From: Pseudomonadota bacterium
Lineage (GTDB): Bacteria; Pseudomonadota; Gammaproteobacteria; Xanthomonadales; Ahniellaceae
Assembly (NCBI GenBank): GCA_022843465.1
Contig: JALHNO010000006.1
Location: 62,001 to 126,000 of the forward strand
Length of the DNA: 64,000 bases
Direction of reading: 5' to 3'
Shown here: piece after piece, positions 1-11,128 of the stretch
Numbering within the stretch: the stretch's first letter is position 1
Layout of the letters: each line of letters starts with the position of its first letter
The notes under the pieces: model-generated
The model's database searches: none
Seen by the model: only the letters and a program-made list of their open reading frames with translations
What the model was told of the DNA's origin: nothing
Translations under genes and position numbers: made by a program

Positions 1-1
1 C

Positions 2-3000
2 TCTACCATCCAAATCCCCGGCTATGAGTTGATCCGCGAGCTGGGTGTCGGCGGGATGGCGACTGTGCATCTGGCGCTGCAGACCTCGCTCGATCGCAAG
101 GTGGCGCTGAAGGTGATGCGTCGCAATATCGACGACGCCGAGAAGTTCGAGAAGCGCTTCCTGGTCGAGGGGCGCACCCTCGCCAAGTTGCCCCACCGCA
201 ACATTGTTGCCGTCTACGACATCGTCAAGAGTGAGAGCGCCACCTATATCTCGATGGAGTACCTCGAGGGCGGCACCCTGCATGACCAGATGGCGTCGGG
301 ATTGTCGCTGGGCGAAGCGGTCGCCATCGTGGTGCAGATCGCCGGCGCGCTGCAGTTCGCCCATGACCACAACGTGGTCCATCGCGATCTGAAGCCGGCG
401 AACATCATGTTCCGCGATCCCACGACGCCGGTGCTCACCGACTTCGGCATCGCGCGCCAGCAGGATGCGCAGTCGACGCGACTGACCCAGACCGGCATGC
501 TGGTCGGTACTCCGACCTATATGAGTCCCGAGCAGATCAACGCGCTCGAGGTCGATGGCCGCTCCGATCTGTACAGCCTGGGCGTCATGTTCTTCGAACT
601 GCTGACCGGCAAGCCACCGTTCCAGGGCGACTCGCCCATCGCGGTCCTGATGGCGCACCTGACCACGCCGCCGCCGCCGCTGCCTTTGCCCTACCAGGAT
701 TTCCAGCCGGTACTTGATCGCATGCTGGCGAAGAACCGGGAGGAGCGTTTCGATGACCTCAAGGAGTTCACCAAGGCGCTCAAGGCGGTCGTGGTCAACA
801 ACGAAACCCTGTGGTCGCGGCTGCAGGCTGATCCCAATCAGAGCTCTTCGGAACAGCTGCGCGCGCTCGGCTTTTCCGTCTCGCAGACCGTTGGCGACGC
901 GCTGCAGTCGCCGGGGTCGCTGCGCCGCAGTCAGCAATCGATACCGGGTTTTCGCGAGCTTCCCACCCAGGGTGGCAAGTTGCCTGGTGTTTCCGCCGAA
1001 CTGCCGGCGCCGCCTGCAACCTCCACCATCAGCGGGCCGCCGAGTCAGCAGACTGCCCTTTCGCGTGGCCCGCTACTGCCGCCAGCGCCTGCACCGACCG
1101 CCCCGCGCAGTCGCCCGGCCTGGCTGCTGCCGGGGGCAATCGGATTTGTCGCGGTGCTGCTGTTGGCGATCGGCTGGGTAGCCCTGCGGCCGGGCGCGGA
1201 GATTGATCCCCGGATCAAGGCAGATGTCGATCTGCGCCTGCGTGCGGTGGATCAGCTGATCATCGATGGCAAGCTGATCGTGACCGACGACACCAGCAGC
1301 AATGCGCTCGATATTTTCCGCGGCGAGCAGGCGCGTGCGCCCAAATATTCCGGCATCGTGCAACGTGGCGAGGTGCTGCTGGCGGCGCTCAAGCAACGCA
1401 TCGATTCCCAGATCAAGCAGGGTCAGTTCGATGACGCCCTGATCACCCAGGGCGTGGTCGCCGGCATCTGGCCGGACGACGCCGAGATTGCGGTTCTGCC
1501 CGAATCGATCGAGGCGGCGCGCAAGCTGGCACAGCAGGCACGGGAACTGGAGCAGTTGCTGAAGGATGCACGCGCGGCCCAAAGCGAGGGGCGCGACACC
1601 GGCGCGACCGGCACCTACGCCCTGCTTGCCAGGGCCGCCAATGTCGCACCCGGCGACAAGCGCGTGCAGGAAATGCGTGAGGCGCTGATGCAGCGATTGC
1701 TCAAACCGGTTGAGGCCGCACTGCAGGCGGGCAATCTGGACGAGGCGGATCGCCGGCTCGAGGCGCTGGGTTCGCAGTTGCGCGCGGATCCGGCATGGGT
1801 CGCGATGCGCGGGCGCGTGCAGGAAGCCGGCAAGCGGCGTGATCTGGAGCAGCGACTCGCGGCCCTGTACGCGCGTTTCGATGGCGAGATCAACAAGGGC
1901 CAGCTGACCGATCCGGCTTCCGACAACGCATTGCAGACGCTGGAGCAGATCCGCGAGTTGGACCCGCGCCATCCGCAATTGCCGGGGCGGACGGCACGGC
2001 TTGCCGATGCGCTGGTTCAGAACGCGCGGCGCAGTCTGGCCGCTGGAAATCCGAGCGCCGCGCTGCAGCAGATTGACGTGGCCTTGCGGGTGGTTCCGGA
2101 GCAGAGTGCGGCGACGGCGTTGAAGACCGAAGCCGAGGGCCAGCTCAGTGCGGATCAGCGCAAGCTGGTCAAGCTGATCGGCGATGCCCGCCAGGCCCTG
2201 GTCGATCGGCGCTTTGTTGCCCCAGTCGGCAGCAATGCCCGCGAGTTGCTCGAGGAGATCCTGCGGCTCGACCCCGGCAACGCCGATGCGCTGGCGATGC
2301 GAACCAGTATTCCGCAGCGTATTGCCGAAGCAGCACGCACGCTGGCCGAGGAGGCCAGACTTCCCGAGGCCATCGCCCTGGTCCGCGAGGCGCGCCCGCT
2401 CTATCCGACCGACAGTGCGCTGATGCGACTGTCGCAGGAGCTGGATCAGCAACTTGCCGGCGCCCAGCGTGAGCAGCGCCGGCGCGACCAGATCGAGCGA
2501 ATCCAGCGCGCTGCCGATCAGCGTCCACTGGTCGAGGCCGAGGTGATCGCCGCAATCGATCTTGCCGGCGCCCTGCTAAGCGCCAATCCGCGCGATGTCG
2601 ACGTGCTGACCGCGCGTCACAGTCTTGCCGACGCCTTGAACGAGTCCCTGCTTGGTGCCAGCAGCAGTACCGAGTTGCAGGCCTTGAGCAAGATGAGTGA
2701 GGGTTTCCGTGCGCGTTTTTCGGGCGACCCTCTGTCCGACAAGCTGGCTGGCGAGCTCCAGCGTGCTGCCGACCGCGTCAAGCTGGCCGAGCAGACGAGG
2801 CTTGAAGCAAGCGCCGGCGATCTGATCCTGATCGCCTATCCCTGGGGCAGGGTGGAGTCCATAACCGATAGCACGCGCGCCGCTGTCGCGTTGCCGGCCG
2901 ATGCGACCACGCCTTTGCAACTCCGTCTGCCCTCAGGCGTTTACCGGGTCGTGTTCAGTCATCCCGAGGGCGGTCGTTCGAGCGAGAAAATGGTGCAGGT

Positions 3001-3082
3001 CAAGGCGGGTGCGCGCGCTTCGGTCTCGGCCAGCTTCAGCCAGCTCAATGCCAGGGAGTACGCACGTCGTGCCGGGCTTTGA
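2..3082 (+). CDS. Membrane-anchored Ser/Thr protein kinase with large C-terminal extracytoplasmic region (5' truncated)
   Basis: The frame is open to the left edge, where it reads IPGYELIRELGVGGM, the usual start of a bacterial Hanks-type kinase, so the true start lies outside the window. Counting from base 29, the glycine-rich loop is followed by the VALK lysine (about residue 28), HRDLKPAN (about 118), DFG (about 138) and GTPTYMSPEQ, so all catalytic elements are present. A proline-rich linker (about 290-360) leads to one transmembrane helix (about 366-388). The remaining 630 residues are helical, charged and TPR-like, with recurring AxxxLxxGxxxxA patterns, and should lie in the periplasm. 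The kinase probably phosphorylates cytoplasmic proteins in response to an envelope signal. The ligand cannot be read from sequence. The next gene overlaps its end by 14 bases. Confidence 0.93.
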   Translation, partial: STIQIPGYELIRELGVGGMATVHLALQTSLDRKVALKVMRRNIDDAEKFEKRFLVEGRTLAKLPHRNIVAVYDIVKSESATYISMEYLEGGTLHDQMASGLSLGEAVAIVVQIAGALQFAHDHNVVHRDLKPANIMFRDPTTPVLTDFGIARQQDAQSTRLTQTGMLVGTPTYMSPEQINALEVDGRSDLYSLGVMFFELLTGKPPFQGDSPIAVLMAHLTTPPPPLPLPYQDFQPVLDRMLAKNREERFDDLKEFTKALKAVVVNNETLWSRLQADPNQSSSEQLRALGFSVSQTVGDALQSPGSLRRSQQSIPGFRELPTQGGKLPGVSAELPAPPATSTISGPPSQQTALSRGPLLPPAPAPTAPRSRPAWLLPGAIGFVAVLLLAIGWVALRPGAEIDPRIKADVDLRLRAVDQLIIDGKLIVTDDTSSNALDIFRGEQARAPKYSGIVQRGEVLLAALKQRIDSQIKQGQFDDALITQGVVAGIWPDDAEIAVLPESIEAARKLAQQARELEQLLKDARAAQSEGRDTGATGTYALLARAANVAPGDKRVQEMREALMQRLLKPVEAALQAGNLDEADRRLEALGSQLRADPAWVAMRGRVQEAGKRRDLEQRLAALYARFDGEINKGQLTDPASDNALQTLEQIRELDPRHPQLPGRTARLADALVQNARRSLAAGNPSAALQQIDVALRVVPEQSAATALKTEAEGQLSADQRKLVKLIGDARQALVDRRFVAPVGSNARELLEEILRLDPGNADALAMRTSIPQRIAEAARTLAEEARLPEAIALVREARPLYPTDSALMRLSQELDQQLAGAQREQRRRDQIERIQRAADQRPLVEAEVIAAIDLAGALLSANPRDVDVLTARHSLADALNESLLGASSSTELQALSKMSEGFRARFSGDPLSDKLAGELQRAADRVKLAEQTRLEASAGDLILIAYPWGRVESITDSTRAAVALPADATTPLQLRLPSGVYRVVFSHPEGGRSSEKMVQVKAGARASVSASFSQLNAREYARRAGL

Positions 3083-3902
3083 TTGTCGCGGGTTGCTGCT
3101 TCTTGTTGCGCTGATGTGTGCAGCTGCGCCGGTGCGCGCGGACTACAAGCAGGACTATGCGCGTGGCACCAAGGCGGCCCAGGCGGAGAACTGGTCGGAA
3201 GTCGAGGCGCGGATGCGCGAGGCGCTGAAGGGTTCGGCCCAGCCGTTGGCGCGCACGCGACTCTATGGGCAGGTGTTCATGCCCTACGCACCGCAGTATT
3301 ACCTTGGGCTGGCGGCCTACCGCCAGGACAATTGCAGCGAGGCGCTACGCTGGTTCAACGATCCCGCAGCCGCCGAGGTGATCGCCGGCAACAGCGAGTT
3401 TCGCGGCATCGCCGACGAAGCACGGCAGACCTGCAAGGCGCGACTCGCGGAGGCGAAGCCGGCAGCAAAGCCCAATCCTGCACCGGTCGCGATCCCGGCC
3501 AAGCCGGTGGCAACCGTGCCCGAGGCGAAACCCAGGCCACCGGCGCAAACCGCACCGAAGCCGACGCCGGTACCCAGCCAGCCAGCGGTGACGGCGCAGG
3601 TCAGCGCACCGACGCTGCCCGCTGCCTTGCAGAGTCTGCTGGACGATTATCTGGCGGGTCGGTTCAGTGAGGCGGCGCGTGCCGATGCCAACAGCTACAG
3701 TGGCAATACCCGCTTTCACGCCCTGCTGCTGCGGGCCGCGGCCCGCCATGCCTTGTCGGAACTGCAGGCTGCCGAGGGCGCGGCCCAACGATCGGCTGCC
3801 GAGGCCGATATCCGCATCGCAAAGACGCTGACGCCGGGAAAATCTCCCGACGCAGCCTTCTACTCGCCGCGGTTCCGCAAACTGTTTGCCGAGACGCGAT
3901 AG
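3069..3902 (+). CDS. Secreted hypothetical protein, co-transcribed with the kinase
   Basis: The chosen start is a GTG at 3069, overlapping the kinase stop, with an AGGGAG ribosome binding site at 3053-3058. It gives the start MPGFDCRGLLLLVALMCAAAPVRA, an export signal with an AxA-type cleavage site before DYK. Residues about 25-130 look like two TPR-like helices (GTKAAQAENWSEVEARMREAL and YYLGLAAYRQDNCSEALRWF). A long Pro/Ala/Lys linker follows (about 140-180), then a second short helical domain. The family is not recognised. The overlap with the kinase suggests translational coupling and a partner role for its periplasmic region; that is inference. A longer in-frame start at 2901 would lie deep inside the kinase gene and was not used. 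Confidence 0.8.
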   Translation: MPGFDCRGLLLLVALMCAAAPVRADYKQDYARGTKAAQAENWSEVEARMREALKGSAQPLARTRLYGQVFMPYAPQYYLGLAAYRQDNCSEALRWFNDPAAAEVIAGNSEFRGIADEARQTCKARLAEAKPAAKPNPAPVAIPAKPVATVPEAKPRPPAQTAPKPTPVPSQPAVTAQVSAPTLPAALQSLLDDYLAGRFSEAARADANSYSGNTRFHALLLRAAARHALSELQAAEGAAQRSAAEADIRIAKTLTPGKSPDAAFYSPRFRKLFAETR

Positions 3903-4063
3903 CGCGGCCTGCCTTGCATCGGCTGGCCGCCGCCGCGACAGCGTGACCCTGTATTACTTCGTTAACGCATCTGACCCGCGTCAGCCTGCGCCGTCGCAGG
4001 GGCGAGGTGCCGTCCGAACCATCCAGGGCTGCGAAGCCGCAGCCCGTTGCAAGCCAGTCAAGT

Positions 4064-6160
<2,097 letters not shown>

Positions 6161-6261
6161 TCACCATTGGCCGATGCGTCGCGCGCGGAGCGAACTGCCA
6201 TCGAGTGCCAATATGGCGACGCTGTCCCGCCTGCCCGGGTGCGCCGTCGTGGCGGCCGTGG

Positions 6262-6900
6262 CTACAGCTGGTAGGAGCGCTTGGATTCTCCAGCGCCGCT
6301 CACGAATTCAAGTTCGATTCGTGCTACGCCTTGCCAACGTGCCGGTACGACGAAGGTGACGAAGCCGTCAGCCGCAACCACTGGCGTCGGCAATTGAATG
6401 CTCCGTCCCGCCACAATGGCCGAGGCGCGCTTGATCTGCTGATTGGATGGCGTGGCAATATCGACGATCAGCAGGGGAGATTGGCTGTCGCCCTGGCTTA
6501 TCGCGGCGGTGGTTTCGCCGCGCATCGTGTCGAAGACGACCCTCTGCGGGCTGGCCACAATGGAATCATTCCTGCCCTGGAATGCCGGGATTGCAATGCC
6601 AACCAGTACACCGGCCAGCAGGCCGAAGCCGGCAACCATCGCGGGTCGCCGTGGCGGACGAATTGCCGCCGCACGCAGTTGCGAAGCCGGCAGCGCTGAC
6701 GTCGGCGGCGCACTCCTGGCCACTGCGAGCGACGCCCCCAGTCTGGTGTCGGCATCGACTTGTTCAAGCAGCCGGGGCTTGTCGAGCATATAGGCCTCGA
6801 ACCATTCCAGTTCCGCCTCGTCGAGCTGGCGGTCCAGGTAGCGATTGAGCCAGGCTTCTTCCAACCATGGGGCCATCGGTGTGTTTCCGGGCGTGTTCAT
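6262..6900 (-). CDS. Anti-sigma-factor-like membrane protein
   Basis: The protein has 212 residues. The ATG at 6900 is preferred over an upstream GTG at 6915 because GGAG lies 9 bases before it. The cytoplasmic N-terminus reads WLNRYLDRQLDEAELEWFEAYM, the helix pattern of anti-sigma N-terminal domains, but without the His-x3-Cys-x2-Cys zinc motif. One transmembrane helix (VAGFGLLAGVLVGIAIPAF, about 90-110) precedes a roughly 100-residue periplasmic beta-rich domain. It follows an ECF sigma gene on the same strand with a gap of about 70 bases, which is the usual sigma/anti-sigma arrangement. The call rests on this context and topology. No direct family match can be claimed. Confidence 0.65.
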   Translation of the reverse strand: MNTPGNTPMAPWLEEAWLNRYLDRQLDEAELEWFEAYMLDKPRLLEQVDADTRLGASLAVARSAPPTSALPASQLRAAAIRPPRRPAMVAGFGLLAGVLVGIAIPAFQGRNDSIVASPQRVVFDTMRGETTAAISQGDSQSPLLIVDIATPSNQQIKRASAIVAGRSIQLPTPVVAADGFVTFVVPARWQGVARIELEFVSGAGESKRSYQL

Positions 6901-6973
6901 GCGATGTGACTCCACAGGAAGTCCTCAGCTGCGCGCCCTTGATCAAGCAGGAGTGGTAGCGGCGGCATCTGTC

Positions 6974-7588
6974 TCATTCCTTGTCCGGGCCGAGTCCGGC
7001 GCGGTTCAGGATTTCGCGGAACCGGCTGCGGGCGCGGTGTATCACGCGGCGGAAGTGTTCGGGATCGATTTCGAGTTCTGCACAAATCTGTGCGCAGTCC
7101 TGCTCCTGCAGATAGAAGCGCGTCAGCACTTCGCGATCGCGCGCGACCGGCATCTCGGCCAGCAGTTCACGGATCTGCCTGGACTTGCGCGCGGCATCCA
7201 GTTCGTCCGCCGGTCCGCGGTCGCTGGCAACCAGCCGCGGGTCTTCGGCCTCGACGCGCTCATGGCTGCGCTGAGTGGCCTGGCTCGCGCGTTGCTCGGC
7301 ATGCAACCGGTGCATCGCGCTGGTGCGAATGTAGGCGGGCAGCGCAGCGGCTTCGCGCAGCCCGCCCTTGCGCAGCTGTTCCAGCACCGCGGTCAACACG
7401 TCCTGGGCGAGATCGTCGACATCGATGGCCGCGCCACGCGCATGTCGGCGCAGGATGACACGCACACCAAAGGCAAACCGGGAGAGCACCTCGGCCTCGG
7501 CCTGGGCGTCGCCGCCACGGATGCGCGCGACCAGTCCCACCAGATCGGGTGCAACCTGCTCATCGGTCAGATCGGGGCTGGCGGACAT
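6974..7588 (-). CDS. RNA polymerase sigma factor, ECF subfamily
   Basis: The protein has about 204 residues when started at the ATG at 7588 (MSASPDLTDEQ). Longer starts exist up to 7648. Region 2 is visible as IDVDDLAQDVLTAVLEQL with the following LPAYIRTSAMHRL. Region 4 is the C-terminal helix-turn-helix MPVARDREVLTRFYLQEQ...CAELEIDPEHFRRVIHRARSRFREIL. These replace the housekeeping sigma to direct RNA polymerase to a small regulon. The adjacent downstream gene encodes a likely membrane anti-sigma partner, so activity is probably controlled by an envelope signal. The regulon cannot be inferred from the window. Confidence 0.88.
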   Translation of the reverse strand: MSASPDLTDEQVAPDLVGLVARIRGGDAQAEAEVLSRFAFGVRVILRRHARGAAIDVDDLAQDVLTAVLEQLRKGGLREAAALPAYIRTSAMHRLHAEQRASQATQRSHERVEAEDPRLVASDRGPADELDAARKSRQIRELLAEMPVARDREVLTRFYLQEQDCAQICAELEIDPEHFRRVIHRARSRFREILNRAGLGPDKE

Positions 7589-7737
7589 CGGTGTCTCATG
7601 CGGGCGAGTCTGGATCGTATCGAAGGATCGCGGAATGGCAAGTCGCAATCGGCATTTCCTGCGTTGACCCGATGCCTCGGATGCGCGCCTGCGGGATTTG
7701 GCCTATTCTGGAAACTCTACCGAATGGAATCCTGTCC

Positions 7738-8166
7738 ATGCGCGCCGTCGATCAAATGCTGGGCGAATACTCCGAATCGCATCGCAATCCCACCAACAAG
7801 CGCATCCACTGGGTCTGCGTGCCGCTGATCCAGTTTTCGACCCTGGGCCTGCTCTGGTGGGTCCATCCGTATGTTGCGCTGGGACTGATCGTCTTCAGCC
7901 TGATCTGGTATCTGCGGCTGTCGATTCCACTGGCGGCGGGCATGCTGCTGATCAGTGCCGCCATGGTGGCGGTGCTGTGGAAAATTCCGCGTGATCTGCT
8001 GCTCTGGGTTTCGGCCAGCGTCTGGATAGCCGCCTGGATCGCGCAGTTTGTCGGGCACAAGCTCGAAGGGAAGAAGCCGTCCTTCTTTCGCGACATCTTC
8101 TTCCTGCTGGTCGGACCGATGTGGATACTCGCCGCGCTGTACCGGCGCTGGAAGCTCGCCTACTAG
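7738..8166 (+). CDS. DUF962/Mpo1-like membrane protein
   Basis: The protein has 142 residues and starts MRAVDQMLGEYSESHRNPTNKRIHWVCVPL. The H-x2-N-P-x-N-K-x2-H-x5-P signature and four hydrophobic segments match the DUF962/Mpo1-like family, as does the late GHKLEGKKPSF motif. Yeast Mpo1 is an iron-dependent dioxygenase in phytosphingosine alpha-oxidation. The role of bacterial members is not established. The conserved histidines of the metal site are present. panE follows 8 bases downstream, so the two are probably co-transcribed. A second, shorter member of the family lies at 17088-17396. Confidence 0.85.
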   Translation: MRAVDQMLGEYSESHRNPTNKRIHWVCVPLIQFSTLGLLWWVHPYVALGLIVFSLIWYLRLSIPLAAGMLLISAAMVAVLWKIPRDLLLWVSASVWIAAWIAQFVGHKLEGKKPSFFRDIFFLLVGPMWILAALYRRWKLAY

Positions 8167-8174
8167 GATCCAGC

Positions 8175-9206
8175 ATGCGCTCCGTCGGAATCCTCGGCGC
8201 CGGCAGCATCGGCTGCTATCTCGGCGCGCACCTGATCCACTCCGGCATTGCGACCGTGTTGATCGGACGCCAGCGATTGCAGGACGAGGTCGCAGTGCAT
8301 GGTCTGCACGCCACTGGCGGCGAACTCGGTTCAATTGACTTGCCCGCCGATCGGGTGAGAGTGGCGACCGACGCGGCGGAACTCGCATCCTGCGGCCTGA
8401 TCCTGGTAACGGTAAAAAGTGCCGACACAGCTGCGGCCGCCCTGGCGATCGCGGGCTTGCCGATCATGCATCCGCAGCGCATTGTGGTCAGCTTCCAGAA
8501 CGGCGTGCGCAATGCCGACGACTTGCGCGAACGCCTGCCCGGGGTCCAGGTTCTGGCAGGCATGGTGCCGTGGAACGTGGTGTGGAAACCTGGCGCGTCA
8601 TTCCACCGGGGCACGGCTGGCGAACTGATGATTCAACGCCAGGGTGACACCGCTGATCGCATCAAGCAGCTGCTCGATGACGCCGGGCTGGATACCCTGC
8701 TGCATCGAAATCTGACGGGCGTGCTGTGGGGAAAGCTTCTGCTCAATCTCAACAACCCGATCAATGCGCTGTCGGGTCTGCCATTGCGTGATCAGCTGTC
8801 GCAGCGGGGCTTTCGCCGGATCCTCGCGGCGATGATGCGCGAAGCGCTCCAGGTCATGCAGCGGGCCGGTGTCAAGCCGGTGAAGGCGGCACGACTGCCA
8901 CCGTGGCTGATTCCGTGGGTGCTGGATCTGCCTGATCGGATTTTTCTCATGGTTGCCAGCTCGATGCTGCGGATCGACCCGCAGGCACGCAGTTCGATGT
9001 GGGAAGACCTGCAGCGCGGTCGCGCCACCGAGATCGACTACATCAATGGCGAGATCGTCCGGCTGGCGGAGTCGATGGCCGGCACGGCGCCGAGGAATCG
9101 CGCGATGCTGGAACTGGTGCACAGGATCGAGCACCTGCCGCATCCGCTGCCGGTGTCGATGTCGGCGCAGGAGCTCGCTGCCGCTCTGGAACGCCGTCTG
9201 GATTGA
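8175..9206 (+). CDS. panE: 2-dehydropantoate 2-reductase (ketopantoate reductase)
   Basis: The protein has 343 residues. The N-terminal Rossmann fold starts VGILGAGSIGCYLGAHL, and the conserved NADP/substrate lysine is in ILVTVKSAD (about residue 81). NGV in VVSFQNGVRN, and KLLLNLNNPINALSG in the helical C-terminal domain, are family hallmarks. The enzyme reduces ketopantoate to pantoate with NADPH in pantothenate and coenzyme A synthesis. The start at 8175 is 8 bases after the DUF962 gene. Related 2-hydroxyacid reductases of the ApbA/PanE superfamily with other substrates cannot be excluded, since no other pan genes are nearby. Confidence 0.85.
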   Translation: MRSVGILGAGSIGCYLGAHLIHSGIATVLIGRQRLQDEVAVHGLHATGGELGSIDLPADRVRVATDAAELASCGLILVTVKSADTAAAALAIAGLPIMHPQRIVVSFQNGVRNADDLRERLPGVQVLAGMVPWNVVWKPGASFHRGTAGELMIQRQGDTADRIKQLLDDAGLDTLLHRNLTGVLWGKLLLNLNNPINALSGLPLRDQLSQRGFRRILAAMMREALQVMQRAGVKPVKAARLPPWLIPWVLDLPDRIFLMVASSMLRIDPQARSSMWEDLQRGRATEIDYINGEIVRLAESMAGTAPRNRAMLELVHRIEHLPHPLPVSMSAQELAAALERRLD

Positions 9207-9217
9207 CCGTGCTGCGT

Positions 9218-10003
9218 TTAATCCCACTGCAGCGCATGCATCGCCAAGGATCCGTGGACGAAGCCGGGTGCGATCACCGATGTTGCGCAGCCGGTTCGCG
9301 CCGCACCCCACGCCACGAACAAGGGAAGCAGATGTTCGCTGGTCGGGTGATTGCGCCTCGCCTCGGGCGCGGTCTGTTGCCATTCCAGCAGTTCATCGAC
9401 CGCGTGTGTCTGTAGACGGCCGACAAACCAGTCAACAAAATTCGCGGCCCAACTCACGGGGTTGCCGCCGCCCACATGCCAGTCCAGCGCGCCGAGGTTA
9501 TGCGTCAGGCCTCCAGAACCAAGGATCAGGACACCGCGCTCACGCATTGGGGCAAGCGCCCGCCCGAGTTCGTAGTGCCAGCGGGCATCGCGCGCTGGAT
9601 TCACCGACAGCGATACGACCGGAACATCGGCTTGCGGGTACATGTGACGCAGCGGCACCCAGACGCCATGGTCGATGCCGCGCGTGGCGTCCAGGCCGGC
9701 GCTGGCGAATCCTGCGTCCTGCAGCAGGCGCTGCGCGTCCTCGGCGACTTCGGGGCTGCCGGGTGCAGGATATTGCAGCTCGTAGAGCGCCGGCGGAAAG
9801 CCACCGAAATCATGGATGGTCGCCGGATCGGGATGCGCGGTAAGCGTCGGATTGCAGGCGTGATGGTGTGCCGACACCACAAGCACGCCGCGCGGGCGCG
9901 GATACTGGCTGCCGAGCGCTCGCCATGCGCGCGTAGTCTCGCTGTCGGTCAGCGCCATCGTCGGCGCGCCATGAGAAAGGAACAGTGTCGGAAGGCTGGG
10001 CAT
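9218..10003 (-). CDS. ygiD: DODA-type extradiol aromatic ring-opening dioxygenase (4,5-DOPA dioxygenase family)
   Basis: The 261-residue protein begins MPSLPTLFLSHGAPTMAL. The metal-binding histidines of class III extradiol dioxygenases are seen in FLSHGAP, VVSAHHHACNPTLTAHP and IDHGVWVPLRHMYP, and HDFGGFPPALYELQYPAPG is the usual family core. Members such as E. coli YgiD open the ring of DOPA-like catechols in vitro, but the natural substrate is generally unknown. The start at 10003 excludes an upstream open frame reaching 10795 inside the lysR gene. The gene is divergent from lysR across a 231-base region holding a perfect palindrome. This suggests control by that regulator. Confidence 0.88.
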   Translation of the reverse strand: MPSLPTLFLSHGAPTMALTDSETTRAWRALGSQYPRPRGVLVVSAHHHACNPTLTAHPDPATIHDFGGFPPALYELQYPAPGSPEVAEDAQRLLQDAGFASAGLDATRGIDHGVWVPLRHMYPQADVPVVSLSVNPARDARWHYELGRALAPMRERGVLILGSGGLTHNLGALDWHVGGGNPVSWAANFVDWFVGRLQTHAVDELLEWQQTAPEARRNHPTSEHLLPLFVAWGAARTGCATSVIAPGFVHGSLAMHALQWD

Positions 10004-10122
10004 TGATGACCTGGTTTGGGCGGCAAAAGCGATCGAGACGCGCTCAGCGCGCCATGAACCGTGCAGCTTCATTCTGCTGGGCGGACGTGCGGCTGTACAT
10101 TCGCTGTGCCTGCATGACAACG

Positions 10123-10136
10123 TTGCAGCGCTGCAA
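10123..10136. promoter_or_regulatory. Perfect 14-bp palindrome, candidate LysR operator
   Basis: TTGCAGCGCTGCAA is a perfect palindrome near the middle of the divergent region between the dioxygenase (start 10003) and lysR (start 10235). It contains two overlapping T-N11-A arrangements, the general form of LysR-type recognition sites. Binding is inferred from position and symmetry only. Confidence 0.5.
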
Positions 10137-10234
10137 GCGGTCGCCAGATCAACGCCAGCGTCGCCGAACCTGATCATCGTGGTGACCCGGTTCCGGTCGT
10201 ACAATCGCCGTCCGAGTGGCCATGGCAGCTGATC

Positions 10235-11128
10235 ATGTTCGACTGGAATGACTTGCAGGTATTCCTCGCGATCGCGCGCGGCGGCAGCCTCGCCGCTGCC
10301 TCGCGTCAGCTCGCGGTCAATCACTCCACCGTGTTCCGACGGCTGAACAATTTTGAGGAAACCCTGGGCGTGCGCCTGTTCGATCGGCTGCCCACGGGCT
10401 ATGCACTCACGGCAGAAGGTGCCTCGATCCGACCGCAGGCCGAACAGGTCGAGGCCAGCGTGCTGGCGATCGAACGCGGGGTAGCCGGTCGTGATGTGGC
10501 GATGGAGGGCGATGTCAGATTGACCACGCCGGGCAACCTGGCGATCGAATTCCTGGCCCCGTTGCTGCCCGAGCTGTACCGACGATTCCCCCGTGTCCGA
10601 CTCGAAATCGCCGCCTCCGACAGCGATTTCGATCTGGCCCGACGCGAGGCCGATATCGCGCTGCGCGCAACCCAGGCACCTCCGGATTGGCTGGTGGGTC
10701 GCGAACTGCTGCGGATCCGCTGGTGGGCCTGCGCCAGCGCGGAATACATCCAGGTGCGCGGCAGCCCGCAGTCGTCCGCTGACCTGGCACAGCACGCGTT
10801 GATCGGGGCCGATCCCGGCTTCCAGCGATTGCCGGTGTTTTCCTGGCTGCGTGATCTGGTGCCTGATGCCTGCATCCGCGCCCGCGCCAGTGATCTGCAG
10901 ACCATGGCGGCATTGGCCGAAGCCGGCATTGGTGTAGCCCTGCTGCCCGGCGACCGTTACTCGCCGCGGTTGCAGCGCCTGTTCGAGCTGGATTCACGCT
11001 TCGAGGCCGGACTCTGGCTGCTCACCCACCCGGATCTTCGTCACGTCGGCCGGATCAAGGCGGTGATGGATTTCCTCAGCGAGAAACTTCGTGCAGATCC
11101 GCGGCTGCGTGCCAGCAACGGCGTCTAG
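10235..11128 (+). CDS. LysR family transcriptional regulator
   Basis: The protein has 297 residues. The N-terminal winged helix-turn-helix reads WNDLQVFLAIARGGSLAAASRQLAVNHSTVFRRLNNFEETLGVRLFDR, a textbook LysR DNA-binding domain (about 3-60). A periplasmic-binding-protein-like effector domain follows (about 90-290). It is transcribed away from the DODA-type dioxygenase gene, and the shared intergenic region carries a palindrome at 10123-10136. LysR regulators commonly control the divergent neighbour and themselves. The effector is unknown but could be a catechol-type compound if the neighbour is the target. Confidence 0.92.
   Translation: MFDWNDLQVFLAIARGGSLAAASRQLAVNHSTVFRRLNNFEETLGVRLFDRLPTGYALTAEGASIRPQAEQVEASVLAIERGVAGRDVAMEGDVRLTTPGNLAIEFLAPLLPELYRRFPRVRLEIAASDSDFDLARREADIALRATQAPPDWLVGRELLRIRWWACASAEYIQVRGSPQSSADLAQHALIGADPGFQRLPVFSWLRDLVPDACIRARASDLQTMAALAEAGIGVALLPGDRYSPRLQRLFELDSRFEAGLWLLTHPDLRHVGRIKAVMDFLSEKLRADPRLRASNGV

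Noticed and set aside
9218-10795. 525-residue minus-strand frame as a fusion of the dioxygenase with an N-terminal extension
   Set aside because: The extension lies antisense inside lysR and lacks domain features. The family start MPSLPTLFLSHGAP at 10003 fits the usual length.
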